The position numbers and the translations under genes are program-made. Below, in pieces: positions 50,793 through 59,796 of a stretch of DNA of 64,000 nucleotides. Location of the stretch: contig NZ_LT670819.1 of assembly GCF_900129855.1 (NCBI RefSeq), positions 682,001 to 746,000 on the forward strand, written 5' to 3'. The stretch comes from Streptomyces sp. 3214.6. GTDB lineage: Bacteria; Actinomycetota; Actinomycetes; Streptomycetales; Streptomycetaceae. The notes below the pieces were generated by a model that was given only the letters and a program-made list of their open reading frames with translations, did no database searches and had not been told where the DNA came from. Position 1 is the first letter of the stretch; each line of letters starts with the position of its first letter.

Positions 50793-50879
50793 CCGCCTCC
50801 TGAGCGGGTTTCGCATGTGCGGGTCCGCTCACGGACCGAGAACAGCAGACGCCGAACCGTGACGTTCGAGGGAGAGGCC

Positions 50880-51767
50880 ATGCAGACCGCCGTGATCCGG
50901 TCGGAGGCCAAGGTCGTCGACGACGCCGCCGGGGCCAGCGCGGACGGCGCACCGCTGCCGGGGATCGAGGCGCCGCGCAGTGTGGCACCGCGCGACGCCC
51001 GCGAACTCTCCCGCCAGTTCTTCCAGCGGCTGGCCGTGCTCGAAGAGGGCACGCACGACTACCAGTACGCCCGCAACACGCTCATCGAGATGAACATGTC
51101 CCTGGTGCGGTTCGCCGCCGGCCGGTTCCGCGGTCGCGGGGACGACATGGAGGACATCGTCCAGACCGGGATGATCGGCCTGATCAAGGCCATCGACCGG
51201 TTCGAGGTCTCGCGCGAGGTGGAGTTCACGTCGTTCGCGCTGCCGTACATCGTCGGTGAGATCAAGCGCTTCTTCCGGGACACGACCTGGGCGGTGCATG
51301 TGCCGCGGCGGTTGCAGGAGTTGCGCGTGGAGTTGGCCAAGGCCCGCGACGAACTCGCCGGCCGACTGGACCGGGAGCCGACTGTGGCGGAGCTGGCCAC
51401 GCTGATGAACCTCTCGGAGAGCCAGGTGGTCGAGGCGCAGATCGCCGCCAACGGCTACAACTCCTCCTCGCTGGACGCGGCGCTCACCGGCGACGGTCCG
51501 GAGCACGGGGAGGCGGTCCTCGCTGACTTCATCGGCGTGGAGGAGGAGGGGCTGCGGCTCGTCGAGGACTTCCACTCGCTCGCGCCGCTCATGGCCGAAC
51601 TCAGCGAACGCGACCGGCAGATCATCCACCTGCGGTTCGTGGAGGAGGCCACCCAGGCGGAGATCGGCGAACGGCTCGGCTGCTCGCAGATGCATGTGTC
51701 CCGGCTGATCAAGCGGATCATCGTGCGGCTGCGCCGCGGGATGCTGGGCGAGCTGGGCTGCGCCTGA
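50880..51767 (+). CDS. SigB/SigF/SigG-family RNA polymerase sigma factor
   Basis: 295-aa sigma factor very close to the one at 1160-2041: both share ARELSR, GTHxYQYxRNTLIEMN, FRGRGD, EVEFTSFAxPYIVGEIKRFFRDT and the region-4 helix-turn-helix TQAEIGERLGCSQMHVSRLIKR. GGGAGAGG precedes ATG 50880 by 2 nt. Position beside clpP3/clpP4/popR resembles that of sigL in S. coelicolor (from memory, so no symbol given). An RsbW-like ATPase gene converges on it. Confidence 0.92.
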   Translation: MQTAVIRSEAKVVDDAAGASADGAPLPGIEAPRSVAPRDARELSRQFFQRLAVLEEGTHDYQYARNTLIEMNMSLVRFAAGRFRGRGDDMEDIVQTGMIGLIKAIDRFEVSREVEFTSFALPYIVGEIKRFFRDTTWAVHVPRRLQELRVELAKARDELAGRLDREPTVAELATLMNLSESQVVEAQIAANGYNSSSLDAALTGDGPEHGEAVLADFIGVEEEGLRLVEDFHSLAPLMAELSERDRQIIHLRFVEEATQAEIGERLGCSQMHVSRLIKRIIVRLRRGMLGELGCA

Positions 51768-51794
51768 GGCCGTCCCCGAGGGCGGTCCTGGGAC

Positions 51795-52247
51795 TCAGCC
51801 GCCGAACCTCAGCAGAGCACGGACCCGCTTGCCGACCGGCACGCGCTCCGCGGTGATCTCCGCCGCCAGCGCGTGCACGATCTCCAGACCGTGCCGGCCG
51901 ATCCGCTCGGGGTCCTTGGGGAACCGCAGGGGCAGCGCGTCGCTGCTGTCGTACACGCACACCGTGACCGAGGCGTCCGTGCCTTCGAGTTCCAGGATGT
52001 AGGGCCCGTTGCTGTGCCGGTCGGCGTTGGTGACCAGTTCACTCACCACCAGCAGCACCTCGCCGCTCGCGCGGTCGCCGATCGTGGCACACCACTCCGT
52101 CCTGAGCTGGTCGACGAAATGGGCGGCGAAGGACCGGGCCTCGGCTATGCAGCCGGGTTCCCCGGTGTAGTGCGCCGCCCGCCGTAGCGGTTCCACGGGT
52201 ACGTCGAAGCCAGTCGGTATCACTGCCCCGCCCAGGTGCTCGAACAT
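51795..52247 (-). CDS. RsbW-like ATP-binding protein (putative anti-sigma factor)
   Basis: 150-aa HATPase_c protein. N box LLVVSELVTNADRHSNGP, G1 aspartate in VYDSSDALPL, a G2-like RIGRHGLEIVHAL, and a short GKRVRALLRF end. It lacks the glycine-rich lid seen in the other copies (GxxGWP is RHGLEI), placing it nearer the free-standing regulators with a serine-rich set. Convergent with the sigma gene at a 27-bp gap. A SigB-consensus promoter lies about 54 nt upstream of the start, suggesting feedback. Confidence 0.85.
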   Translation of the reverse strand: MFEHLGGAVIPTGFDVPVEPLRRAAHYTGEPGCIAEARSFAAHFVDQLRTEWCATIGDRASGEVLLVVSELVTNADRHSNGPYILELEGTDASVTVCVYDSSDALPLRFPKDPERIGRHGLEIVHALAAEITAERVPVGKRVRALLRFGG

Positions 52248-52300
52248 GCGTTTCTCTCTCGGAAGCCGGACTGGCCGGACGCTGCTGTGCACCTGTGCTC

Positions 52301-52325
52301 GTACCCCGTGCCGCGCCGCACACTC
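52301..52325 (-). promoter_or_regulatory. SigB-type promoter upstream of the ATPase gene
   Basis: On the minus strand GAGT, 15 nt, GGGTAC fits GNNT-N14-16-GGGTA(C/T) in full. It points toward the ATPase gene at 51795-52247 with the -10 about 54 nt from the start codon. Confidence 0.6.
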
Positions 52326-52368
52326 CCCGTCCGTCGTCGGCCTGTGCGCGTGAGGACCGTGGGCCGCC

Positions 52369-53751
52369 TCACACGGCGGGTGAGGACCCGGCCGAGACGG
52401 GCGGCGGCTGGCTGGTGCCGGCCACCGACGGCGGGGACTGCGGGAGCGAGGAGAGGGAGCTCTCCGGCTCGCCCGTGAGTTCGGAGAGCGTACTCGGCGG
52501 CTCCGGGGACCCCGGCGCCGAGGACGGGGGCGCGAAGCCGGGGGGCTCGGACGAGGAGGAACCGGAGCTCGGGGGCTCCGAAGAGGGGGGCTCGGAGCTC
52601 GGGGGCTCGGAGCTCGGGGGCTCGGAGCTCGGGGGCTTGGAGGAGGACTTGGAGCTCGGGGGCTCGGAGCCCTTCGACTTCGACGACGACGGCGAGGACG
52701 GGGACTTCGAGGTCGAACCGGACGGCGGCGTACGCGAGCCGGGGACCGTCGGGGTGCTGACGCCTATGACCGGCGTCGGCCTCGCCGGCGGACGGGTGGG
52801 CCGGTCCTGGTGAACGCCGGCGCCCGGCTTGCGGGCGATCCAGTGGTGGGCGGAGTGGGGGTCGTAGAGGACGAAGACGTTGACCACCGTCACGGAGGGG
52901 TTGACCACGACCGTGGTCGAGGGGCTGTACGAGGGCCAGGTGGTGCCGGTCCGCTTGTACCCGGACTGCTGGGCGACGGGCGGGGTCAGCGGGTTGCCGC
53001 AGGCGCAGCGCACCCGGGGGACGCCGTACCTGTCGACCATGACCGCCGTGCCGGCCTGTAGGACGGCCTGGTAGCCGGTGGCTGATCCGTCACGGTATCC
53101 GTGGTTGGTGACGCGGGTGTCCAGGCGCAGTTGCACGGGGGTGAGGGAGCGCAGATAGCCGGGGACCTGGGAGGGGTCGATACCGAGGACGGAGGCGAAC
53201 GCCTTGTTCTTGGCGGGAACCGACTGGAGGTACTTGATCTGCAGCTCCACATCACAGCTGGCGACGTTGAGGGTGCCGCCGTACAGCCCCGCCTGCCCGC
53301 CCCTGACACCGGGGACGGTGTTCTCGGGCGGGGAGGAGGAGGACGGGGCGACGGTCGCCGGCGGGACGGAGGCGGTACCCGGGTTGTTGGTCTGCGGCGT
53401 GAAGCTGTTCGGCCCCTCTTCGCCGGCCGGCTGCATGAAGAGTTCGCCCGCCTGGTTCGAGCCGCCGCCGTTGGGCCGGGTGAGGACCAGGGCGAGGGCC
53501 GTCGCGGCCACGACCGCTGTGGTGATCAGTGCGACCCGGGGCGCGGACCTCCACCAGGGCCGGCGCGGTTCCCACCCGCCGCCCCCCGAGTCGCCTCCGG
53601 TCGGCTCGGACGGCGGGGGCGGACCCGAGGGCGGCCGGGGGGAGCCCGACAGCGGTCCGGAGGGCGGGCCGGTCGGTCGCCCGGTGGGCTGCCCCGTGGA
53701 TTCCGTGGGCGGTTCCGAGGGGCGGCCGGAAGACGGAGGTTCGACGCTCAC
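52369..53751 (-). CDS. DUF6777-like membrane-anchored protein with Ser/Pro repeat tail
   Basis: 460-aa protein. A Pro/Ser-rich cytoplasmic leader is followed by one transmembrane helix (VALITTAVVAATALALVL, about residues 74-91). An extracellular domain follows (ASCDVELQIKYLQSVPAKNKAFASVLGIDPSQVPGYLRSLTPVQLRLDTRVTNHGYRDG, with a CACGNPL pair), then a long SEPPSS repeat tail. This matches the DUF6777 group of Streptomyces surface proteins; function unknown. GTG start with GGGAG 5 nt upstream. Divergent from the streptophobe gene. Confidence 0.8.
   Translation of the reverse strand: MSVEPPSSGRPSEPPTESTGQPTGRPTGPPSGPLSGSPRPPSGPPPPSEPTGGDSGGGGWEPRRPWWRSAPRVALITTAVVAATALALVLTRPNGGGSNQAGELFMQPAGEEGPNSFTPQTNNPGTASVPPATVAPSSSSPPENTVPGVRGGQAGLYGGTLNVASCDVELQIKYLQSVPAKNKAFASVLGIDPSQVPGYLRSLTPVQLRLDTRVTNHGYRDGSATGYQAVLQAGTAVMVDRYGVPRVRCACGNPLTPPVAQQSGYKRTGTTWPSYSPSTTVVVNPSVTVVNVFVLYDPHSAHHWIARKPGAGVHQDRPTRPPARPTPVIGVSTPTVPGSRTPPSGSTSKSPSSPSSSKSKGSEPPSSKSSSKPPSSEPPSSEPPSSEPPSSEPPSSGSSSSEPPGFAPPSSAPGSPEPPSTLSELTGEPESSLSSLPQSPPSVAGTSQPPPVSAGSSPAV
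52562..52672. repeat. 15-bp tandem repeats in the DUF6777-like gene
   Basis: Three perfect CTCGGAGCTCGGGGG units at 52591-52635, with degenerate copies on both sides, encode PPSSE pentads in the low-complexity tail. Unit length keeps the frame. Confidence 0.85.
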
Positions 53752-53945
53752 GAGCACTCCCGACGTGGATATTCCCGCGGCGCTTCGTCCGGTGTGTCCG
53801 GTGCGATCCCTACGATCCATGCGATATGCGCCGTTTTCTTCCACAACGGACCTATTGTGTGCCCCGATCGGGCGCGGCTCGCAAGCTGGACGCGGACGGC
53901 CCTCTCGACAGGCGCGCTCTCCCGGTGCTGCTTAGCGTGGGCAGG

Positions 53946-55214
53946 GTGAGCTCGTACACCCCGTATGACCAGGCAGTCTCCCGCCACGGATGGGTGCAGG
54001 CGGTCGCCGCGGCGCTGGCCGGGCTGCTCGCCATGGGGGTGGTCGCCGGGCTGGGACTGTGGGTGGCCGGGGCCTCGGACCTGCCTCAGGGCGCCTTCCC
54101 CCGGGTCGTCGCGGCGACCGTCGTCACGGCGGTGGGCGGCACGGTCGAGCTCTCGGGGAACGCCGGTGGACTCGCCGGCACCGAGGCGGGTCTGACGGTG
54201 ACTCCGCTGTCGGTGACGCTCGTGGGGGCGCTCGTCGTCGGCGCCGGATTCCTGCGGCCGCTGCGGCACCGGGCGGTGGCCGGCGCCGCCGAGCTGGCCG
54301 GGTGGGCGGCCCGGATCGCCGTCGTCTGGCTGCTCGGTCTGCTCGGGCTGGCCCTCGGCGCACGCCAGACCTTCAAACTCTCCCTCGGTGACGACACGCT
54401 GAGCGACCTGGGTGACCTGTTCGGCGTCAGCCCCGAGGTCGGCTTCACCACCAACGTGCCGCCGACGCTCGCCATCGGGCTGCTGTGGCTGGCCGGTGTG
54501 CTGGTGCTGGCGCTGCTGGTCGCGCGTGGGGCTCCGCTGCCGGGCCGGCTGCTGCGCTTGCAGGAGTCGGTGCGGCCCGCCGCGCACGCGATGGTCGTGC
54601 TGCTGCTCGCCTGGGTGGCCCTGGGCGTCGTCATCGCGCTGGTCGTCGCGGCAACCCGGGGGCACGCGGCCGAGACCCTCGCGGTGGTGTTGCTCGGCAT
54701 GCCCAATCTGATGTGGCTGACGTTCACGATCGGGCTGGGCGCCACCTGGAACGGCCGTGTGGAGGGCCCGTTCGGGCTGCCGATGCCCCATGTGCTGGAC
54801 GAGGTGCTGCGCGGCCGGGACACCGCCGCGCTGAACCTGAGCACGCTCGCCGAGTACGACGGCCGCGTGTGGTGGCTGGTCGTCGTCGACGGGCTTCTGC
54901 TGCTGGCGGCCGCGTTCGGGCTGGCCGCCCACTCACCGGCCCGGATGCGCGCCTGGCGGCACGCCGTGCACATGGCGGTCGCGCTGGTGCTCACCGTGCT
55001 GACCGTCTGTCTGGTCGGCCGGATCTCCGCGCACTACGGCCTCTCCGTCCTCGGCATCGGCGATCTCGGCGGCGATCTGGCCGGGAAGCTGTTCCTGCAC
55101 GCCGAGGTGTGGTCCGCTCTCGGTCTCGCCGCGCTGTGGGGGCTGGTCACCGGGTTTCTGGGCGGGCTGCTGGCGGGACTGGTCCGCCACCGGGGCGTGC
55201 TGACACTCCGCTGA
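53946..55214 (+). CDS. Streptophobe-family membrane protein
   Basis: 422-aa membrane protein with about ten predicted helices. The pattern VSSYTPYDQAVSRHGWVQAVAAALAGLLAMGVVAGLGLWVAG and the late ALNLSTLAEYDGRVWWLVVVDGLLLL match the streptophobe family confined to Streptomyces relatives. Often found near Ser/Thr kinases, as here. GTG start; TAGCGT lies about 10 nt upstream, so the message may be nearly leaderless. The 3' end faces the kinase gene with a 9-bp gap. Confidence 0.82.
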   Translation: MSSYTPYDQAVSRHGWVQAVAAALAGLLAMGVVAGLGLWVAGASDLPQGAFPRVVAATVVTAVGGTVELSGNAGGLAGTEAGLTVTPLSVTLVGALVVGAGFLRPLRHRAVAGAAELAGWAARIAVVWLLGLLGLALGARQTFKLSLGDDTLSDLGDLFGVSPEVGFTTNVPPTLAIGLLWLAGVLVLALLVARGAPLPGRLLRLQESVRPAAHAMVVLLLAWVALGVVIALVVAATRGHAAETLAVVLLGMPNLMWLTFTIGLGATWNGRVEGPFGLPMPHVLDEVLRGRDTAALNLSTLAEYDGRVWWLVVVDGLLLLAAAFGLAAHSPARMRAWRHAVHMAVALVLTVLTVCLVGRISAHYGLSVLGIGDLGGDLAGKLFLHAEVWSALGLAALWGLVTGFLGGLLAGLVRHRGVLTLR

Positions 55215-55223
55215 CCCGGTGGT

Positions 55224-56204
55224 TCAGGACTGGCGGCCGGGCAGGACCGGCCGTGCCCAGCGCGGGGGTCGCCGCGTCGGCTCCGGCGTGTCGACCGACT
55301 CCGTCGGCGAGTGGACCGGCCGGCGCGCGCCGCCGCCTCGCTCCCTCAACTCGGCGACGAAGGCACCGCAGGTGGGGTGACGGGCCTCGGGATTCTTGGC
55401 GAGGGCCCGGGCGAACACCGTGTCGAGGTACGCCGGGAGCTGGGGCCGGACCTCCGTCAGCGGGGTCGGGTCGGCGTTCTGGTGGGCCCAGAGCAGGGCC
55501 ATGTCGTCGTCACGGAGGAACGGCGGTCGGTCCGCGAGGCATTCGTAGACCACGCAGGCCAGGCCGTAGACGTCGCAGCGGCCGTCGACGGGGCGGCCGG
55601 AGATCTGCTCGGGGGCGACGTAGTCGAGGGTGCCGACGAACTGTCCGACCGTCGTGAACCCGGTCAGGGACAGCGACTTCTTCGTCAGGCCGAAGTCGGT
55701 GAGGTAGACGTGCTCGGGATGGTCGCTGTCGGTGCCCCGGGACACCAGGATGTTGCCGGGCTTGACGTCCCGGTGGACCAGTCCGTGGTCATGGGCGGCG
55801 TCCAGCGCGGAGGCGACCTGCGCGGCGATGCGGACCACCGTCGGCAGGGGCAGCGGGCCCTCGCGGTCCAGGAGATGGCGCAGGTCGCTCCCGTCGACGT
55901 ACCGCATGGCGATGTAGAGCACCCCTTCGGTCTCGTCCGCCTCGAAGACGGGCACGATGTGCGGGTGGTCGATCGCCGCCGCGACCCGCGATTCGTGGGT
56001 GAAGCGTTTGCGGAAGGTGTCGTTGCGGGCCAGCTCGGGGGCGAGCAGTTTGAGCGCGACGGTCCGGTCCAGACGCAGGTCATGGGCCCGGTAGACGACG
56101 GCCATGCCGCCGCGTCCGATCTCGCACTCGATGCGGTAGCCGGCGAGCTGGCGGCCGACCAGTTCGGAGGGGCGGCCGGAGAAGGGGCTCATGCCGGACG
56201 CCAT
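55224..56204 (-). CDS. Soluble serine/threonine protein kinase
   Basis: 326-aa PknB-type kinase with all key residues: GRGGMAVVY glycine loop, K52 in VALKLL, catalytic loop VHRDVKPGNILV, DFG in YLTDFGLTK and APE in VAPEQ. The C-terminus is a short Pro/Arg tail with no transmembrane segment or sensor domain, unlike most PknB proteins. Its ATG overlaps the stop of the small upstream gene by one base (TGATG). It is last in an operon whose first gene has two FHA domains, its likely substrate or partner. Confidence 0.92.
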   Translation of the reverse strand: MASGMSPFSGRPSELVGRQLAGYRIECEIGRGGMAVVYRAHDLRLDRTVALKLLAPELARNDTFRKRFTHESRVAAAIDHPHIVPVFEADETEGVLYIAMRYVDGSDLRHLLDREGPLPLPTVVRIAAQVASALDAAHDHGLVHRDVKPGNILVSRGTDSDHPEHVYLTDFGLTKKSLSLTGFTTVGQFVGTLDYVAPEQISGRPVDGRCDVYGLACVVYECLADRPPFLRDDDMALLWAHQNADPTPLTEVRPQLPAYLDTVFARALAKNPEARHPTCGAFVAELRERGGGARRPVHSPTESVDTPEPTRRPPRWARPVLPGRQS

Positions 56205-56758
56205 CAGGAGTTCCCGTCGAGGTCCACGATCCGGGTGGCGGTGTAGTCCCGGTCCTCGGCCGGCTGGGGCAGTTCGGGCGCCTCGTCCGTCGCGTAGGTG
56301 CTCAGGCGGGTGCCGTCGCCGTACACCCAGCGGCTGTGCGCGATGTCGTACAGCCACATGTTCTCGCCGTCGATGACCACACCGATCCGCAGCCCGCGGG
56401 TACGGCGGCGGAAGGACTCGCCGTCGAGGCCGCCGTCTGCCAGTTCCTCCACCGCCGCCCGGTAGCGGGCCAGGGCCTGTTCGGTGCGGCCGAGCAGGGG
56501 GCGTGGGTCGGCGGCGCTCGCGAGGGGGCCGTCGGAGCGGGGCGGGTCCTGGGGGACGGCGACCAGGTGGCGGCCGTCCACCCAGGCCGACCAGCCGTTG
56601 GAGCACACCACACGCCCCCAGTCGCCGCGCCGCTCCGTGAGCCGGACGGGCAGCAGCGGGTCGAGGGACACGGTGGGGCGGTCCGGGTCGGGGGCCTCCC
56701 AGGCGGGCATGCCGTGCTGCGGGACGACATGTGTGGGCCGGAATCCGGGAGCCGTCAT
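56204..56758 (-). CDS. Hypothetical protein between FHA-ABC transporter and kinase (SH3-like)
   Basis: About 184-aa soluble protein. The first half, VRLTERRGDWGRVVCSNGWSAWVDGRHLV (about residues 40-70), reads like a small SH3/beta-barrel module. The second half has VVIDGENMWLYDIAHSRWVYGDGTRL. No catalytic motif. ATG 56758 has GTGAGG 3-8 nt upstream and lies 10 bp behind the transporter stop; the kinase start overlaps its stop. Its place suggests an adaptor in the kinase/transporter system, but nothing proves that. Confidence 0.75.
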   Translation of the reverse strand: MTAPGFRPTHVVPQHGMPAWEAPDPDRPTVSLDPLLPVRLTERRGDWGRVVCSNGWSAWVDGRHLVAVPQDPPRSDGPLASAADPRPLLGRTEQALARYRAAVEELADGGLDGESFRRRTRGLRIGVVIDGENMWLYDIAHSRWVYGDGTRLSTYATDEAPELPQPAEDRDYTATRIVDLDGNS

Positions 56759-56767
56759 CGGCCTCAC

Positions 56768-59107
56768 CTACTTCCGCATCACGGCGGGCTCGTGCCGGCG
56801 CAGCAGCCGGGACACGGCGAACCCGCAGACCAGCGAGAGCACGACGAGCATCCCGATGTTCAGCAGCCACACCCCCGCCGAGTGCTCGAACAGCGGATCG
56901 CTCGTCTTGTCCCCGGGCACGATCCGGGACAGCCCGAGGGTGGCGGCCATCGCGCCGAACGCCCATCGCGAGGGCACGAGCCAGGACAGCTGGTCCAGAA
57001 CGGCCACGTCGTTCAGTTTCAGCAGCGCGCCGCAGAACACCACTTGGACGATGGCGAGCAGCACGAGCAGCGGCATCGTCACCTCCTCCTTGGTCACCAG
57101 CGCGGAGACCAGCAGCCCGAGCATCATCGCCGTGAAGGCCAACAGGGCGACGGCGACGGTGATCTCGATCAGCGGTGGCATCAACACCCCTTTGCCGTCC
57201 GGCGCGTTGAGGTCGACGCCGAGCAGGGCGACGAGGGTCAGCACCACCGCCTGTACGACGGTGATCGCGCCGAGGACGACGACCTTGGACAGCAGGTACG
57301 CCGATCTGGACAGGCCGACGGCCCGCTCCCGCTGGTAGATCACGCGCTCCTTGACGAGTTCACGCACGGCGTTGGCCGCGCCGGTCAGGACGCCGCCCAC
57401 GCACAGGATCAGCAGCGCGTCCATCACATGCTCCTGGTCGAGCCTGCCGCCGGCCAGGGCACGGGCCATCGCTCCCATCACGAACGGCAGGGCGATCATG
57501 ATCACGAGGAAGGTGCGGTCGGCGGCGAGCGCGGCCGTGTAGCGGCGGACCAGGGTGCCGAGCTGGGCGCCCCTGCTGCGGGGCCGGGGCGGCGGCAGCA
57601 CGATCACCGGGCCGGAGCGGGGCAGTCGGGGCTGCTCGCTGGAGTTGACGACGTACTGACGGCGGAACGGCGAGTCGTCGTACTCCCCCGCCCAGTCCCG
57701 GTCCTGATCGCGTTCGAAGGCCTCGAAGGCCTCGGGCCACTGTTCGAAGCCGAAGAAGGCGAGGGCGTCCTCGGGCGGCCCGTAATAGGCGACCTTGCCG
57801 CCCGGCGCGAGCACCAGGAGCCGGTCGCAGACGTCGAGGCTGAGGACGCTGTGGGTGACGACGATGACGGTGCGGCCGTCGTCGGCGAGTCCGCGCAGCA
57901 TGTGCATCACCGAGCGGTCCATGCCGGGGTCGAGGCCGGAGGTCGGCTCGTCCAGGAAGAGCAGCGAGGGCTTGGTCAGCAGCTCCAGGGCCACGCTGAC
58001 CCGTTTGCGCTGACCGCCGGAGAGGCTGTGCACGGGCTGGTCGGCGCGCTGCTCGAGGCCCAGTTCGCGGATGACCTCCTCGACCCGTTCGCGGCGCTCG
58101 GCCCTGGCGGTGTCCTGCGGGAAGCGCAGTTCGGCGGCGTAGAGGAGGGCGCTGCGCACGGTCAGCTGCGCGTGCAGGATGTCGTCCTGCGGGACCAGTC
58201 CGATGCGCTGGCGCAGCTCGGCGTAGTCGCGGTAGAGGTCGCGGCCGTCGTAGACGACCGTGCCGTGGCCCGCGGGGCGCTGGCCGGTGAGGGCGCCGAG
58301 GAGGGTGGACTTGCCGGCGCCGCTGGGTCCGACGACCGCGAGCAGGCACTTCTCCCCCACCGGGAACGAGACATGGTCGAGGAGGACCTTACGGCCGCGG
58401 TCGACGGCGACCGTCAGGTCCTGCACGTCGAGGGAGATCTCACCGGTGTCGACGTACTCCTGGAGCTCGTCGCCGACCAGGCAGAACGCCGAGTGGCCGA
58501 TGCCGACGATGTCGCCCGGGCCGATCGGGGCGCTGCTGACGGGCAGGCCGTTGAGGTAGGTCCCGTTGTGGCTGCCGAGGTCGACGATCTCGTGGCCACC
58601 GTCGGGCAGCCCCCGTAGCTCGGCGTGCCGGCGCGAGACGATCAGGTCGTCGACGATCAGGTCGTTGTCGGTGGCGCGTCCGATGCGGACGGTGCGCGAG
58701 GACAGCGGCCGTATGGAGGTCGGCCGGCGGAAGGTGCCGGTCAGGGCGGGCATGGAGACGGACGAGGGGCGCTCGGCCGGGGGCGTGGGACGGCCGGACA
58801 GGACTACGTACGGCCCGTCGGCCGGGCTGCCGAAGCGGATCACGGTGCCGGGGCCGACGCCCCACTCGTGGACGCGGCGGCCGTCGGCGTAGGTGCCGTT
58901 GGTGCTGTGTTCGTCCTCGATGGTCCAGTGGCCGCCGTCGGGCCGCAGGACCGCGTGGTGCCAGGAGACGCGGGTGTCGTCGATGACGATGTCGCTGCGC
59001 GGGTCCCGGCCGACGTGGTAGTCATGGCCCGGGATCAGCACGGTGGTGCCCGTCTCGGTCTCCAGCACGAGTTCGGGCGCAGTCGAGGAGACCGGCCGCT
59101 CAACCAT
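56768..59107 (-). CDS. ABC transporter with two FHA domains (Rv1747-like half-transporter)
   Basis: 779-aa fusion. FHA1 is residues about 12-105 (GR 33-34, SWHH 48-51, STNGT 68-72) and FHA2 about 135-215 (GR 143-144, SRRH 158-161, HNGT 180-183). The ATPase domain has Walker A GPSGAGKS 260-267, signature LSGGQRKRV and Walker B LLFLDEPTSGLD. An ABC2 membrane domain with six helices follows (about 520-775). FHA domains bind phosphothreonine; the architecture matches M. tuberculosis Rv1747, regulated by kinase PknF. Here the kinase is two genes downstream in the same operon. Confidence 0.92.
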   Translation of the reverse strand: MVERPVSSTAPELVLETETGTTVLIPGHDYHVGRDPRSDIVIDDTRVSWHHAVLRPDGGHWTIEDEHSTNGTYADGRRVHEWGVGPGTVIRFGSPADGPYVVLSGRPTPPAERPSSVSMPALTGTFRRPTSIRPLSSRTVRIGRATDNDLIVDDLIVSRRHAELRGLPDGGHEIVDLGSHNGTYLNGLPVSSAPIGPGDIVGIGHSAFCLVGDELQEYVDTGEISLDVQDLTVAVDRGRKVLLDHVSFPVGEKCLLAVVGPSGAGKSTLLGALTGQRPAGHGTVVYDGRDLYRDYAELRQRIGLVPQDDILHAQLTVRSALLYAAELRFPQDTARAERRERVEEVIRELGLEQRADQPVHSLSGGQRKRVSVALELLTKPSLLFLDEPTSGLDPGMDRSVMHMLRGLADDGRTVIVVTHSVLSLDVCDRLLVLAPGGKVAYYGPPEDALAFFGFEQWPEAFEAFERDQDRDWAGEYDDSPFRRQYVVNSSEQPRLPRSGPVIVLPPPRPRSRGAQLGTLVRRYTAALAADRTFLVIMIALPFVMGAMARALAGGRLDQEHVMDALLILCVGGVLTGAANAVRELVKERVIYQRERAVGLSRSAYLLSKVVVLGAITVVQAVVLTLVALLGVDLNAPDGKGVLMPPLIEITVAVALLAFTAMMLGLLVSALVTKEEVTMPLLVLLAIVQVVFCGALLKLNDVAVLDQLSWLVPSRWAFGAMAATLGLSRIVPGDKTSDPLFEHSAGVWLLNIGMLVVLSLVCGFAVSRLLRRHEPAVMRK

Positions 59108-59233
59108 GACCGAATTCTATCGATTCGCACCCCTGTGCGCCCGATGGGCGGGGCGCGAGGGTGATGTGAGCGTGACGGTGCCGTGCCGGGCTGTGCGCGT
59201 CGGCCGTGTCCCGGTGCCGTCGTCCGGTGGGCG

Positions 59234-59644
59234 TCAGCCGACGGGGACGACGAGGGCCGGGAGGGTCCGCTGCATGCGCAGCGCGTCGACGGACTCGGCG
59301 AGCAGCTCGTACTCGGTGGTCTCGTCGCTCACCGCGATCCGCACCAGCCGGCCGCCCGCCAACTCGTCGGCCACCAGCTCCTGCCGGTCCATGTCGGCGC
59401 ACCAGGCCCGCAGCAGTGCGGGCACGTCCGGCGCGTTGTCGGCGACCGGGACCAGGGCGCCCGGCGGGATGTGCTCGTCCTCGGGCCGGGGATCCAGCCG
59501 TTCGGCCATCCAGGAGGCCCGGTCCCGCAGCCACCACAGGGCCAGCGCCAGCGTCGGCGCACGGTAGGTGCCGAGCGGTACGCCGATGCGCCGGCCGGCG
59601 CAGACGCCGTACGCGGTGACATGGCACAGGAATTCGTCGTGCAC
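59234..59644 (-). CDS. Hypothetical protein (136 aa)
   Basis: Soluble acidic protein I do not recognise: VHDEFLCHVTAYGVCAGRRIGVPLGTYRAPTLALALWWLRDRASWMAERLDPRPEDEHIPPG, then VADELAGGRLVRIAVSDETTEYELLAESVDALRMQRTLPALVVPVG. GGAGAGG precedes the GTG start by about 3 nt. An inverted repeat (59705-59738) and AT-rich leader lie upstream. No membrane segment. It is divergent from the small genes at 59797/59953. Confidence 0.7.
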   Translation of the reverse strand: MHDEFLCHVTAYGVCAGRRIGVPLGTYRAPTLALALWWLRDRASWMAERLDPRPEDEHIPPGALVPVADNAPDVPALLRAWCADMDRQELVADELAGGRLVRIAVSDETTEYELLAESVDALRMQRTLPALVVPVG

Positions 59645-59704
59645 GTTCCTCTCCCCCGGTGCTCGCCCTACTGGCAGTGCCTCGCTTTCCCTGCGGCTCC
59701 TGTA

Positions 59705-59738
59705 AGTGAACTGCCCCTGACGTTCGAGTATGTTCACT
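59705..59738. promoter_or_regulatory. Inverted repeat in an AT-rich divergent promoter region
   Basis: AGTGAAC (59705-59711) and GTTCACT (59732-59738) are perfect 7-bp complements 20 bp apart. The region around it is the lowest-GC stretch nearby and lies 60 bp upstream of the 136-aa gene. Confidence 0.4.
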
Positions 59739-59796
59739 GTTGAAACACTGTCACCATGACTTTTTGGCCAGTCTCTTGGCATATTCAAGGCCGTTC

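Noticed and set aside
52562..52672. CRISPR-like or satellite repeat
   Set aside because: In-frame coding repeats giving PPSSE pentads, no spacers.
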